Position numbers and translations under genes: made by a program
The notes under the pieces: generated by a model
The model's database searches: none
What the model saw: only the letters and a program-made list of their open reading frames with translations
What the model was told of the DNA's origin: nothing
Shown here: piece by piece, positions 39,739 to 54,100 of the stretch
Position numbering within the stretch: the stretch's first letter is position 1
How the letters are laid out: each line of letters starts with the position of its first letter
From: Trichoplusia ni
Taxonomy: Eukaryota; Arthropoda; Insecta; Lepidoptera; Noctuidae
Direction of reading: 5' to 3'
Assembly (NCBI RefSeq): GCF_003590095.1
Contig: NC_039494.1
Coordinates: 2,542,001-2,606,000, forward strand
Length of the DNA: 64,000 bases

Positions 39739-42700
39739 TCGAATTATTATTTACTAGCAATATTTTCTTTTGAGAGCATTTTTTACGTTCGTACAAAGTT
39801 ATTAAACTTTGTTCATTTAATTAAATGACTTTCAGAACCATTCAAACACGTACTCCAATATTATGTTTTTAAGAACAAAACATACAACCGACTTCAAGTC
39901 AAAACTTCTTAAAAAATCGTCTCACGAACAAAGACAAGAACTAAGAACTATGGGATGACTATAATATAACTTATTTGTAATTTTGATAATGTCATTGTAG
40001 TTACCGTAAACACAAATAATGTCCTAAATTGCCCTGTTCAAATCTAAGCTGTTAAAAAGCCTAGCTCTACCCACATAAAACTATATCGTAATCAGTAAAA
40101 AGAATTTTAGTACTTCAAAGACAATGCACTCATTTCGCAAGTGCTGTACAATAACGCATACATTACATCAACACATACACATACGCATACATTACATCAA
40201 CGCATTGTGCCTCTACCTCAGTATTTGCAATATAATGTCGTAAGATGGTCTCATCAACTCTTCCCTCTTATTAATGTGTCAAATATTGTCAAATATGCTC
40301 GCGGGTCCATTAAGGGCACGAGTGGGCGGCGTTATTGAGAACTTATAGGGTAGGATACACATGGTATTTGTAGCGACGATGTGTCTTAAGACTGGAGTAA
40401 TAAACGTTATGGATAAAGGCAGAATTACGTCAAGTGGCATTTTTTTTTCGTAGACCTTAGTGGTAACATTCAAATATATGGGAATTATATTTAGTTTTCA
40501 TTAATCAAATGACTTAGAGCATTTTTTTCTACAACATTCGAACGCTTCAAATCAATAATGATCCCATGAGAACATGAAATCGGGACATAAACTATCTAAA
40601 TAATGTAACGTAAATAATGTTTTCCGTTAAAAAAACGCTTGCCCGTTACCACTTGCTCGTTAAATACGGACAAAATTAAATATTAACCACCTAACTATCG
40701 CCGCGGTAGGTCCAATAATATAACAATTCGCTTGCCGTCTTGATGTCGATAAATAAGTACTAGACAGTTGGCACTTCATATGAATCCATTTCGGATTGAG
40801 CCAAATCGATCGATTTAATTCTAAGTATTCATCAGTACGGCAAATAACTTGGCAGATATTTTAATCTTATGGCTTAGAACACGAAAGTTTCTATTAGCAA
40901 TTCGTGTACGGGTTTTTTTTTGGTGTTCACTAACGCTATGTGGCCTACGATAGCGCAAATTATCACTAAGCCCAAAACAAAATCCTGCACACTTACCACC
41001 TTACTACATTACCATAAACATTTTAACTATAAATAAAACTGAAAACACATTTTTTTTTAAGTATATTTTGTGAGATAACTTTCCAAGCCAACTCTGAAAG
41101 AGCTAGCAAAAACCTAAGCATCCATATCCAACTGTACCTACCTACCGTCAAACAAAACTGACCAACTAATACATCGACGCTGTCATAACCGATATCTTCA
41201 GACGTATCTCAAGCCGTTACCCGTTTGAAGCCGTCGGGGGCGGGGCGACACCTACTGACTACCTTCAATTATAGTCTAAGAGCGCTTATTATTTAGAAAT
41301 TCAATCGGTAAATACAATAATCGTTTCGCATGACAACGCGATAGCTGTGGACGGACCACTTTCGGTTTTGATCTGACTTAATTAGGTATTAAGAGGCTTA
41401 TTATTTATGGAACGTGTTCTTTGGAAACGATATTTTTAGATGGAGATGAAATATACTTATAGAAGTTTTGAGTGTAAGAAATTCTTGTAATGCTCTTGCT
41501 ATTTAAGCCATTCGGCTTTTTGGAAACGTTTGATTTCCATCTAATTTTCTTTACTTAAATAGATAATGTAAATATGCTTATATTAAAAAAGCAAAAGCTT
41601 TTTATAATATGGTACCTGCGTAATGTAGTTTGCAGCTGTCTTGGAACCTTCTAACATGTTTAATCCACCATCAAAACAAATGTTATTACAGGCTAAACCA
41701 GGATTGAAATGAAACCCAACAATTCATGCATCCAACTAAATATTTATTCCGCCCATTTACATATAAATTGATAATAAATGTCTAGGTATCATCACTAGTC
41801 AGCGCTTCACGCTCCAACCATAACTACACTTTGTACTGAACAATTTCTTTTGGCGATCTAACACTATCAATGTAATTCATTTATATTTCAATTCAATTCA
41901 CAAACAGTACAATCGTTAACGCAATAAAAATAAATACCAATGCGTATGTAATATTAAATTATTTTATAAAAATAGCTGAAGAAATTTTTGGTACGATTAT
42001 AATTAATTACGCTACAATTATATTTAAATACGAATCGACTAAACTACTGAGAAATATGTAACATTAAAATAAAGGAATACAATAATCACACATTACCATG
42101 CCATAACTAGTAGAATATCAGTCGAAAATCATTCAGCTTAGGTAACTCAATACTTGTTGTACGTTATATATAATAGAAACATTAAAACGTTCAAAAACTC
42201 CTATTTAAGGGTGAGTTCCAACAACTGTAGAACAATATTGAATAAAAACGTGATAGTTACATGTAGAAACGTATAAATCAGTTAGGTGAACTTCCCCTTT
42301 AGTGTATATGATATAAATGTATAAAATTAACACGATAATACAATTGTATAAACAAGAGTTGCTGTATAGTGTAAGAAGTTTGTGCTGTGTGGGTTATTAA
42401 AGTCATCAATTTTAACTTTTTTGATCATATCAGTTCTTAGCAATGATGAGAATGCATAGTTATCTTATAATTATTTATAGTCTACTAATATTTGTTTTCT
42501 ATAGCCTTAAAAATGGAAGCACTGAGGCGTAAAAATCTTAGAAAAGTTTAAAAACCGATGAAGGTGCTTGTTTAATACAAAAAAGATACAAAAAAGTATT
42601 GATGACTTCAAAACCATACAAAAATGACAACAGTTTAAAAACTAGTTAATATATAAAGAAGAACAATACAAGAGACGATTATACGAGTAAACATAAACAG

Positions 42701-45050
42701 ATGTAAACAGTATGAAATTGTTCGTTGGAAATGTTAACCTTAACACCTAGAACTTAAGAGCTATAATTAAAAAACTAGCGCGTATGTATGAAAAATATCA
42801 CTTGGTTATTGGAAAGACTTCAGATATTTGTCAAGATTGGAGTAGAAATTTGATTATTGTGTACTTCTATTATTTGGTATATAATATTGCATTGCTCGGT
42901 TGCATATAAAGATCTTATATTAAGTATACCATACAATATTGTAGAAAATTTTAACGTGATAGAAAAATTCCATGTTTTCTTTGACTATTACCTTTCTATG
43001 AGCTGTGAAGACATTGTGGAAGTGAAACAGTGTATTACACAGCAAGTAGTGATGTCTTACTTCCAAAACGTCAACATTCTTGCCTGAGTGGCAAATAGTA
43101 AGCACAATTAATGCAATATCGAAAAGAAGAAGATAAATTTAGTATAAAACTTTTTGAATTCAAGAGATCAAATAATAAAGCGATTAAATTTATATTAAAT
43201 CACAATCACTACAAATGGAATATTTATTAATATAGAAAAGTAAAAATTTTAGTAAATACAGCATAATAATTATTTTTTTATTAATATTCATCGAAAAAGA
43301 CTAAAAAAGAAATTGCACTATTAGAAAAGGGAGCAGCTTCATTTTTCCAAAGCTGCATTTTAAAGCCGATTCTCTTAGCATTCTTTTTCTGGCTTTTCAG
43401 CAAACAATATTTTAAAAATCTAATGTGAATACACTTCTTCCAACAGAAATGGTGGAGTCAATTGTTTTAAATTGACTCTGAATACAATTTATACAAGACC
43501 ATAAGAAATAATAATATTACAGAAGACTATTTAAAATTAACTACATATTGAGCAAAAAAGAACTACTGAGATTTACGAAGACGGCTACAAAAGATAAATA
43601 TGGTTAAGTAAATATAGTCTTTAACCACATAAATATAAAGTAAAAATATACTTGACAGTTAAAACGAAAATATTGTTGATGATTGATTCTATATTATGCA
43701 ATAGCAATACTGTTTAAACTAAAAAAAACTCCAAACGAAACGTCGAAAATAAAAATCCATAAAAAAATAATGAAAATATGAATTGCTTATAATTATATTT
43801 CTTATAGTTAGGATGTAATAACTGCGCCAATTTAATACTTTTTTTTAGGAATCATTGAAGTAATGACATAAGGCAAACTATGCTTTCGCCAATAACTTAA
43901 AAATTTCGAGACCAATGTGGGGATTATAGTAAATAAGACACAAAAATAAAATGCTTAGCTAAAACTGTTTCGTACACAAAAATATATAAGTACAAATAAA
44001 ATAAATGTTTGTTACATGTTACTAATACTTTTGTATGCTTATTAAGTATGTTATGAACAATACAGATATACCGAAACGCTTAAAATAAGGTCAAAGAGAC
44101 GAGATAGTCATTAAACAGAGGGTTCACACATAGTCTCCGATTTATCGGGAGGAGCTCTTTATAAAAACCGACATTTTTTATTGCACATGAAGTCGCTTAT
44201 ACAACTGCTGTAGCGATGGGAATGAAACAAAAAATGTATTATATTTTCCATCTCGTCTTTTTCGTCTTACTCAAGGCTATTGTGGAGTTATAGCTGTAAA
44301 TTAATATTATATCACTGTTATATGGCCCCGACATAAAAACTAAATGCGTTGTGCGCCAAAGCAAACTTACAAATCACATGAAATTAAAACTAAATCTAAT
44401 AATTTGATTCCACACAAGGAATGATATGCATAATATAATATATTAAAATAATGAAATATATCATGTTATAATAGAATTTAGCTATGAATATACTTCTTGA
44501 ATACGATAAGCAATGGAATTTTATACGAATCTTTGCTAAGAATATTTTAGCAGGCGTTATTAAAAAATTACGAATTTCACATTTACACGCCACACACATT
44601 ATAATTAATAATATTCAATTCATTTGCTTCAATTTAACGACGGAAATATTTTGGCTTACTCAATTAGTATTTTTTGGATTTACGATAAACTTCTTTCACA
44701 TCGCTCGAGCCACAAAAATGTGAACTCCTGTCATACTTCAGCGACCTACTAGCGTATATTTTCAAATTGCACATGCTCTATCAAAACACAGCGCATTAAA
44801 TTGTAATTATAATTTAACACAATTGTGTTGTAAACATAATTTATGATTTAGTTTATTTACTGTATTTCATTTGTTAAATACAAATCAGACACCTGACACT
44901 ATTTGACTCAATAGTATGAAATCTTTTGTTTTGTTACAAAGCTGTCCCTCGCCATTCTGTTATAGTTTTAATTAATAAAAATTGCACTAAAATCAGAGGT
45001 ACAAATGCGATAAATCAATGCCGTGACATCACAGCAAATATAACATAGGC
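39739..45050. other. Gene-free AT-rich stretch between Uch and the DOCK gene
   Basis: Strongly AT-rich with A-rich runs from about 42 kb. No gene seen. A balanced patch at 40650-41340 includes GCCGTCGGGGGCGGGGCGAC. The part above about 43 kb could be an extended 3' UTR of the minus-strand DOCK gene, but nothing proves it. Open frames at 42857-43105 and 44396-44723 overlap on opposite strands and look random. Confidence 0.4.
40154..40201 (+). repeat. Two 19-bp direct repeats 29 bp apart
   Basis: ACGCATACATTACATCAAC occurs at 40154-40172 and again at 40183-40201, separated by a CA/TA-rich spacer. A short minisatellite-like duplication. Confidence 0.7.
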
Positions 45051-45054
45051 ACAT

Positions 45055-45067
45055 TTTATTGTTTATT
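45055..45067 (-). terminator. Candidate poly(A) signals of the DOCK gene
   Basis: Reading the minus strand from the TAA, the first canonical AATAAA hexamers are two close copies at 45062-45067 and 45055-45060, about 464 nt after the stop. That is a plausible 3' UTR length. Further AATAAA motifs occur lower down in this AT-rich DNA, so a longer 3' UTR is possible. Confidence 0.4.
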
Positions 45068-45530
45068 TAGAAGGTTTCTGAACAAAATCATGCCATAAGT
45101 ATTTACTGTTTTCTTAGTAATAATTTACGCCCAAAATCAAAATCGTATGTTATACTATGAGTTAAGTTAAAACTCACTGACAATAACTTTAAAATGAACG
45201 GATATCTATTGCGAGTATCTTTTAGTTTCTTTGTTATTTTGGATGTTGTTACAAGTTGGCTAAAAACTTTATACCAAGTTCACCAATATAAAAAACATTA
45301 AACCAAACTCGCATCGCGATCTACATTTTTGACAATTAGCTTTGTAACTAGAGTTCAAAACTGACATAAAGACAGTTGGGATTAACAGATGGCAGCACTC
45401 TGTTACAGAAAATAAAAGTTTCTGATAACACCCACTAGAGGGCAACCCATTACCGTACATCTACGAAATAAACTCGCATCGGATAAGCTTGTTTACTATA
45501 CTGTTATTATAAAGTTTCGCTTACTGAGTA

Positions 45531-48136
45531 TTAACAGTGTGACTCCCCGTTCTCGTGGTGGCCTGAGTCGAAGGAGCTGAGATGTCCGAGCCCTTTCGGT
45601 GGGATGGGAGGGGGCTTCTCGCTCTCGTCGACGCGAAGAGGTTCCGACATCATTGAGATTATCTCCTCGTAACGTAGCGAGTCTACTGTTAGGTCAAGAT
45701 CTGTAAAGATGGAAATTTTAACTTTTCGTTCAGTTTAATTTAAAGTAAATTATTGGTTGATTGTTTAGCATATTCTATATGTGCTACTGCTCGATTTATT
45801 GGTAATGTCTTTTGTAAAACGTTTTACAATATAAGTTAAAAAGAAATATTTAACAAAACCTAAAAATATGTCGAACTGTAGAAAATAGAAAAGTTTATAC
45901 AGTCGGCATCATAAGTTAATGGACACAATCAGATTTGGAAAAAAAACCCGCTGAAATATATTTCAATGACTTGTTCATTTATTTTGAGTAGTTACTGGTG
46001 TTTTGTAAAATCAAAGTACTTGAAAAAGATTAAAAATCCTGGATGATTAAGTAATCTTTTTTAATCCATTGTTTTGGTTTTCTGTTGCAATTTATTTTTA
46101 AACTGAGTTTTTAGCCACAATGACACACCAAGATTGCCCACCTTTTTTAAATACCTAACCAAATGGAATACTTAAATATTTAGCAGTGATAATGTCATTA
46201 CCTTTCTGCATCTGCGCGTGTTCATCCGCGTTCCCGTAGTTGTGCGTGTCGACGCTGACGCCGGAGTCGCGCGCGTCGTCCGCAGCGTCGCCGCCGCCGC
46301 GCGCGCCGCGCCGCGGGATGGCGGGCGGGGCCTCCGCGCAGCTGCGCTTGTCGCCTGGGTATGGGGAGCAGGTTAGAGTATGCGTGTGGCGAGCTGCACT
46401 GCGCGGGGCACACCTCACTACCCCATGCACGAGACGCGGCCTGGACTGACCGGGCCAGCACTAGTGCGCGCTGCGGAAGAAGTTGGAGACCCGCGGCCCC
46501 GCGTGCCCACGTGCGGGGAGACACAGCGGGGGGTTTTAGCCGGTAAGAGTCCGGCACGCCCTCCATCATTCTTCAGGCGGAGGAAGACCATGAGGATTTC
46601 ACCCGTTAAAAATGGGTGGGTGGGATTTGGAGGTAAGAGAGGCTGTTGCAATGCAGTAAGACACTAATGACGAATAGTGTGATATGAAAAAAGCGTTTGT
46701 TTCTCAGGCGGATCTAACACTCAAAGAAGGTTTTGCACAGAGCCACCCAAAAGTCAGATTTTGAACTTGCCCATGAATCATGACTTATGATTGTTCATTT
46801 ATTTACTTATATCCGTAATTTGGAGTTTGGGCTTCATAATGAGAATGCATATCGTTTCAGTTTTTAAAAATGTATGTTTCTAAAAAAATATAAATAGTGT
46901 AGTTCGATTCTAATATAAATAGAATGAATATCTCACCTGACACCCTCGGAGGCAATGGCGGTGCGTCCCCTGGCTCGCTCCAAGACGCGCGGCTGTGGCG
47001 ACACTGCTCGACGTACTCACCGTCGATCGAATCCCTACGTAACAACCAGTTATATAATTAGTTTGCAAAATAATCTAGCTGAAAATATAATGAAGTCACG
47101 CTAAATTCTACAGAGCCTTAAGCAAGTCAAGGCAAAAGAAGCGACTCTCGTCCGGAAGCAAGATAGGTCGACGATATAGTTAAGGTTGAGTCTGAATGCG
47201 GGTGGCACCGTACCTTAGAAATTGACATGAGAAGGGGCTATGCCCAGCAATGGGAGGACAAAGGCTGTGAATGATGAGTCTTGCTTAGTAAATCTCTAAA
47301 AGCCGCGTGAAAAAAATATATCTTCGACATTTTCGCGCTTCAAGTTTTAAGGATAAAGTTGGCTAGATTTTAAACACTACTTTTAATTCCCCCTAATTTA
47401 ACATAACAAACACACAGTCAAAGTTCTCACGATAACTACTTCAATGAGAAGGCATTTGATCTCGAATTCCTTAGTAAACACAAACTTTACTATCTGAATA
47501 CTATAAAACATACCTGTATTTGTCTAGTGGAGGTCTCGTTGGACTCCTAGGATCTCCAGACTTAGGTCTGATTGGTAATGGCGGCGCGGACTTTATCATC
47601 GAGTTATCGTCAACGCAGTCCCGATTGTCACCTATTGGTAAACTGCTGGACATGATACTTTGCTGTTCCAGCGCATCTTCCATGGACAGCTGTGGAAGAA
47701 TACAAAGTTAAGATAACTATCATCTAATACATTATCTGAAAATTGTATTAGTGAACAAGATGTTGGAGTGCCATAATGAAATAAATAAATAAAAGGATAG
47801 GCGTACTGTTTAAGTGCAGCATTATCCTAGGCTCAATGAAGGCACCTTGTTGATTTTAAAGTTATTGATAGCCCAAAATAATAGAATCCTGATTACTTTC
47901 TATTTTGGTATGGGCAGTGGAAAAGTATTTTTTTAGACAAGTCTGTGAATAATAGTTAACCGTATCTTTATTTCAAAATAAATATAAGGCAAAACGTGTG
48001 GCAAATTTTTAGCCAAAAAAGTAGGTAGTATAAGCTTACCGGTTTATCGTAAAGATGACCATCTTCATAATAGTTGTCGCTTTGTTGAATACTTTGAGAT
48101 CGTTTGTCTAGCGCGGGTACAGGCGGCAGGGGTGTA
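45531..48136 (-). CDS. spg: spg exons 24-28: proline-rich C-terminal tail and stop
   Basis: Exons at 48040-48136, 47514-47689, 46937-47034, 46202-46354 and 45531-45700. The tail is low-complexity and presumably disordered, with four proline clusters that look like SH3 ligands: TPLPPVPALDKR, APPLPIRPKSGD, APPLPPRVSG and KPPPIPPKGLG. DOCK C-terminal tails of this kind bind the SH3 domain of Crk adaptors. The 46202-46354 exon is very GC-rich (PRRGARGGGDAADDARDSG). The last exon ends ENGESHC followed by TAA. Exon placement is less certain here because the tail is poorly conserved, but donors and acceptors are canonical and the frame stays open across all four junctions. Confidence 0.82.
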
Positions 48137-51100
48137 CTGCACATACGAAAAAAGCATTAATAAACATGTAAAGCAACATTCTGATACATTTCAGTGGTTA
48201 AGTAAATATGTTCAAACTTACTTTACAATACTTTCAGATAGCTGACGGCGTGCTCGAGCCAAACCGGGGCCCAAGTTCTGTCGCAGTTGATTGAATCTTT
48301 CTACAAGACGCCTGAAATAGAACATTTTGTTTAGTGTGTACTATATAATGTCACAAAGAGATAACGAGTTTGATACAAACAATCAAAAGAAAAAGTAGCT
48401 TTCAAAATTGTGTAATTTACATTACTGTTTTCTTTACTGCCAGCCAAGCAGGAATCCCTCTTTTAGTATAATGTATAATAATGGATACACATTTACAAAA
48501 AAAGCGAAAATACCTGCCTTATTTTTTCTCTCAACTCCCTCACCAACTATCACTTACCTATGTAGCGGCTTGACATCATCAGGCGCTAATCTAGCATGCA
48601 GCGCCAGACCAGCGTCCACAACAGCGAGCTGACTGGCCACCAGCCTCCTCAACTTGGCGGCGGCAGCGGCCTCCCTGGGCGTCGCGTTACGAGCGAACTC
48701 GGCCGATAAGAAGGCCTGCTCGTACTTCGTAATACCGCCTTGGACATTAGCGTCGATAGTCCCTTGTAGCCGCATCGAGAAAGGGTTGATATTAAGCGTG
48801 GGGTCGGCTGTGTATTGAGAGATTAGACTGCGGAGCTCTCGTTCTGTTGCTTCCATTGTTTCGCATGCGTACTGGAAAGTGGATTAGTTGTTGATTAGCT
48901 GTGCGATTTGATATTTTCTTTCTTACCGTCCTCGCTTGCTTTGCCAGAACAGTCGCTGGATATCATCAACCTACCTAGCACTTTTTTAACTATGCTGGGT
49001 CTCCGCTTCCAGTCTTACTGGGTGCAGCTAAGTACCAGTATTAAATAGAAATCGAATGCCTATCTAATAACTTGAACCCAGTTGGGCAACACGATACCCT
49101 TTGTAAAACGAGTTGTCAGACTTTCTCGTTTCAAACTAAAATCGTCAAAGATGAATAAATAACAGCCGGTACCCACAATCTTAAGTGCCTTCCGAAACTC
49201 TGAGATGCTCGTTGTGACATAAATGGTTACCCATCACGGACCGACCGGGACATTATCAAGTGTAGCATAAACTGGATCAACCAGATTGTGCAATTATAGC
49301 TTAGTCATGAACGAACTCTGATTTTAAACCCATATACGTCCAGCGATCAAATATGTTTACTAAACTACCTTTCAACTGAAACATTCTGCGGCATCGGTAT
49401 TTTATTTAAATCAAGCGCATTTACGATGTTTTCAGGTAACGAAATGTTTTGTTACTTACTTCGACAGGTGGTATTTCTTCAACGGACCTCGATATGACTT
49501 CAGACCATCTCAATATACCGGGTAGTGTGCTCTCCGTGACTAGTGTCGTCCGCTCAATCCAGAGACTCTGTAAGAAGAAAAAATATATGAATAAAATATA
49601 GCAAAACCCATGTAAATTAATTTAACGTGCTCGTACTGAAGGGACGCCAGGCATAAAAAACTGTGCGACTAAAATGCATTGTTTTTGGTTTTCTCAAATA
49701 TATTCCAATGTTTTAAAGCTGGCAAGCTGGTCTGAGAATGACTTTTTTGATAAAAAAATCATTATCAATCTTCTGCAATGAAGAAATCCATGCCCACGTG
49801 CATTTATTACAAAAATACAATATATAAGACGTACCTTAAACTCATTATCCTTATCAATAGGTGGTTTCTGCAGCGGCCGGTCGCACAGGAAGGTGTCGAC
49901 GTCGTTGCACGCGTAGTAGCGCTTCACCTGCTCCGGAGTGCCGGCCGGCCACGCGCGGCGAGAGGCTACAGGCTTCACGTTGCAGATTTGTATGTCTATT
50001 GAAGAGGATCGCTTGGTTATCGTTGGAACATAAGGGCTTTTGAGAGGTGTTACGGTGATGCAGTTGTGTAAAACAGACGCTGCTATATGCCGTGTAGTAG
50101 CTATCACTATAACTGATTTTAGAAAAATCTTACATCGAAAAACACATCGGTCAATGGTGACTTGAGCCCGGACAGAGCAGTCATCGGTTACCAACAAATT
50201 AGTTTAGTGTTGCTTGCTGAAAAATAGCTATTGTTTGACGTTTCAGTGTTTTTTTCGACTATTTAGCATTATAGCTTCACTATTTGATAGTAGTATTTGG
50301 TAGTCAATACAAAATTATTTTTATGTGTTCGCCGTTTTTGTAATCTATTTCCATCCTTATCATATCAAAACGCTATTTAACACTAAAATAGATTTTCAAA
50401 TCGGAAGTAATTAGTGAGTTAAGCCTGTTAAACAAACAAACTGTACAGCTTTATAATCTTAGTATTAATGCACTCACACTGTCCGTCGTTAGCGATGATG
50501 GAGTCATCAGGCGGCGTGTTCCGCATGAGTATGTGCGCGGCGACGTACTCCGCCTGCAGCCGCTGCGTGAAGGCGCCGATACGCTCGTAGTCCTGCCCGC
50601 GGTATACAAACTGCTTGTTCTGGGGACAGGACAGAATAATGACGTTAGGTTAAACTCTCGATGATGAAAATAGGTATAGAAAATTTATAGTTTAACTTTA
50701 AAGGAGGATTTTTAGTTTGTTCTTAAAAATTGCTATTCACAGTTATATATCGACACCAAAATACAAATGACGAAGCCGTTTTCTACCCGAGGGAGACACA
50801 TGGATATGAACCCGAGTCCATGAGGATTGACCGATCTTATCTAAAGTCTAAACGCATTTATAAGAAGAATACATTCACGGTTCTGAGATTTTTCTAGTAC
50901 GCTCCAAAAATCCAACCATTGCTATGTTGCCATTACACAGCTTACCACTTTCATTTTACTTTGATTAGTATTAATTATTAAAGTAATAGTTTTATAAACA
51001 CAAGTTAAAAACAAACCTCTATAGTAACAACTTCGCTTCAATACCAATTTTCTTAGATTAATCGTTCCTGTTTCCCTACTTACCCTAACAAACAGCGGGC

Positions 51101-54100
51101 ACCCCTTCCCGTAGAAGCCGACCCTGAAGTACTCGGGCTCGAGCCGCAGCTGCTCCATGACGGAGTCCAGGAACGTAGCGTGCGTGCGCAGGCAGTGCGC
51201 CAGGCGCGGGTAGTCGCACAGCTTCACCTCGTACAGGGTGGCCAGCTCGCGGAGGAGGGGCAGGCCTTTCTCCCAACACTATCATATACGGAGTAAGGGT
51301 TTTTTTTTAAACTCAGTGCATGCAAACATATCGTTGATTTAGTAGAAAAAAATATTTATAAGAGCTTTTATAACAAAAATTGAAAGCAATGGAGAATCTT
51401 TTTGCAACAAGGATGTTATGAAGCTTCTTAAACGCAATCGGAACTCTTGAATATCTTAAAAAAGAAAAAAAAGAGTAATGAAAATAATAATGATATTCCA
51501 TGAATAAAATTTAAATCTGTAAACGAAACTAACAGTGGACTCTGTGGTTTGCAATGGAACTATTACCTATACTAAATTTACTTTTACTATTAATCTTCCT
51601 GCTAATACTTTCGGGAGTTAAACAATCAGTTAGAATACACCTACCTTCCCACGATCAAAGTACTGCAGCACTTGGTTATACAACGCTTCTTTTCGCTTCC
51701 ACTCGGGTGTATCGGGATACTCTGGGTCGACGCCTATTTGATCACTTTCCCAGCTCAATGTTTCTCCATATAACTGTAAAATCAAAGTATTTTAAGTATT
51801 TCCGTTTTAAAAGAAATTTAAGACGCTACAAAAAAAACTTTAATCTGATGTCTTTGGCCGCACAGATCTTAATTATATTCTAAAGGCGAAGAACCGGCAC
51901 TTGTTCCCACTTGAGATCAACTTAAAAAGTCTTAAGTAAGTAGGTTTAATTGCAGATATTATGATGGCTTACCAATAGAGTACATCCGGCTTCCACGAAG
52001 TTGTCGGACGCAATGTGAAGATCATGCAGTTTGTACACATAGCGTAGGTACATCTCTTTGCGATCAATCTCGTTCTTGTAGAAGTTCTATAACATGACAA
52101 TACAAACACGACGTCAAAATAGAAAGAATAAATTCAACATAACATAAACAACAAATAAAGGTCCTCTGCAGGGCAAGGCCGAGCAGGCCGGGTAGTCGAT
52201 TAGGTTCAATTACTTTATTTTTGCGTTGGCATTTGCAAGCAACCACATAACGTCCAAATATTTGTTACGTGTGACTTAGGCATGAAGGTATGTAATGTGT
52301 CATACCTTCATGCATGTTAAAAATCAATTCCTTAATAAATATAATTGAGCACTAATCCAAAATGATGATCATGTTAATTTTGTTCTTACCAATAAATTGA
52401 CAGTGGCAGCCATTCTCTTATCCCTGTGCTCAGCCCCCTGCATGACAGCGCGATAGTCCAACAGTCTCTCTAGTAACCGAGTAACACACGCCACGAAAGC
52501 CGCACCGGCTTCCCGCCAACCTTCAGTTGACACTCGCTCCATCAACCTATAGATTTACAACCATTAGTATTAGCTTACTGAAGATTTGAATATCCAGTAC
52601 AAATTGAGATGCGGCTTGTTAAGAGTAATTCCGTTTGTTGAGAGCATTGTCATGTGTCAAGATATACTGGTCAGCTAATTACACTGAGACGAATTCTTAA
52701 AAAAAGTAATTTTATAAAAAGATCAATGATTCAAGTTATACTGGTCAATAGTGAATTACTACAGTGAAATTACACAAGTTGGTAAAACAAAATTAGCTAC
52801 CATAGGTAAAAAAATACTTAATTATATAATTGAATGAGGATTGTTTTCACTACGAATGTAGAAAAACACCAAAATATTTTTTTCATATTGTCAAATAAAT
52901 AATTTAATTTAAACATGAAACACAACAGCTGTTCACAATATGTTTAACTGTTCTACTTATCAATTAGGTAATTAAGAAAAACTGGTTTTGTGTTATTTAC
53001 ATAACGAGGTGTTTTGTGACGTCATAGGTAACGGTTATTTTAAATACTTACACTGAGCTCAAGTGTTCCCTTAGTAGCGTGGACAATAGAAATTTTGTTA
53101 GATAAATAAATATGTAATAGTGAAAAATGTAGTGGTACTGTAATTTAGGCAGGAAAATTGTGTGATTCAATAGATAACAATATGAGCAGTAGAATATCAG
53201 TATTACAGCATTTATTAAGTCACTAAAATGTGGGTATTTGATACTCTGTATAATATTTAACGGTATTTCGAAGAATGTTTTGAGAGTCGTGATACCATGG
53301 AGAGGTACCGATTCAAATTTAATTATTTTTTGTCTGTTGATAATACATCGATATACTAGTACAGTAATGTACCAGGTATATTTTTAGTTGTATTTTGTGA
53401 GCTAACATCACCGGTACAGTATCAAGCAGTGAGCGCGGAAAGGTAATCTCATATTTTCATTTCTTCAAAAAAATATCTATTTCTTAATTTGCTAAATGCA
53501 TACTTACACGGTATCAAACAGCCTTCTATAATGATCATCAGCTTTATTATCAGCGACCAGCGAGTCCAGCTTATCAACGAGCGCGGCTTCAGTACGTCTA
53601 GCCTCGCCGGTGTGTTGCCTTTCGGCCGCCATTAACGCTACGAGAGCACCGAGAGCCGCGCGGCGTAGCTCAGCGACTAGTGTGATCTCTAACAGGGCTC
53701 CTACTGCGCCACCCACAAGGTGTAGCTGTGCTGGACCTAAAGGGAGATTACTGTGTTAGCGAGTAGATTCAGAGCAGAAGTGTTTACTAAAAAATAACTA
53801 CAACAAAAACAACAAGCTAAGTATTTAAAATATGAAAAGGGGTCTGATTAAATACTTACGTTACATAGATAAAAATACGACTGTTCGAAAACATTTAATA
53901 AATAGAAAAGATTGGTACTCAAAAATCCTATAAAAATAAATCAAAAGAAGAGAAAATATTAACGCATTAAGGAAATTAAACCTTGTCACGAAGGTGTTCC
54001 AAATATTCAAATATATAATATTCAAATAATATGCTCAAAGACACCTAGAGTCATGATAAACATTTACAGATTTCATAAATGTTTGCCAAACGCGGGGAAC

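Noticed and set aside
46222..46667. Several overlapping open frames on both strands
   Set aside because: By-products of the GC-rich spg exon 46202-46354 and its flanks; only the spliced minus-strand frame fits the neighbouring phases.
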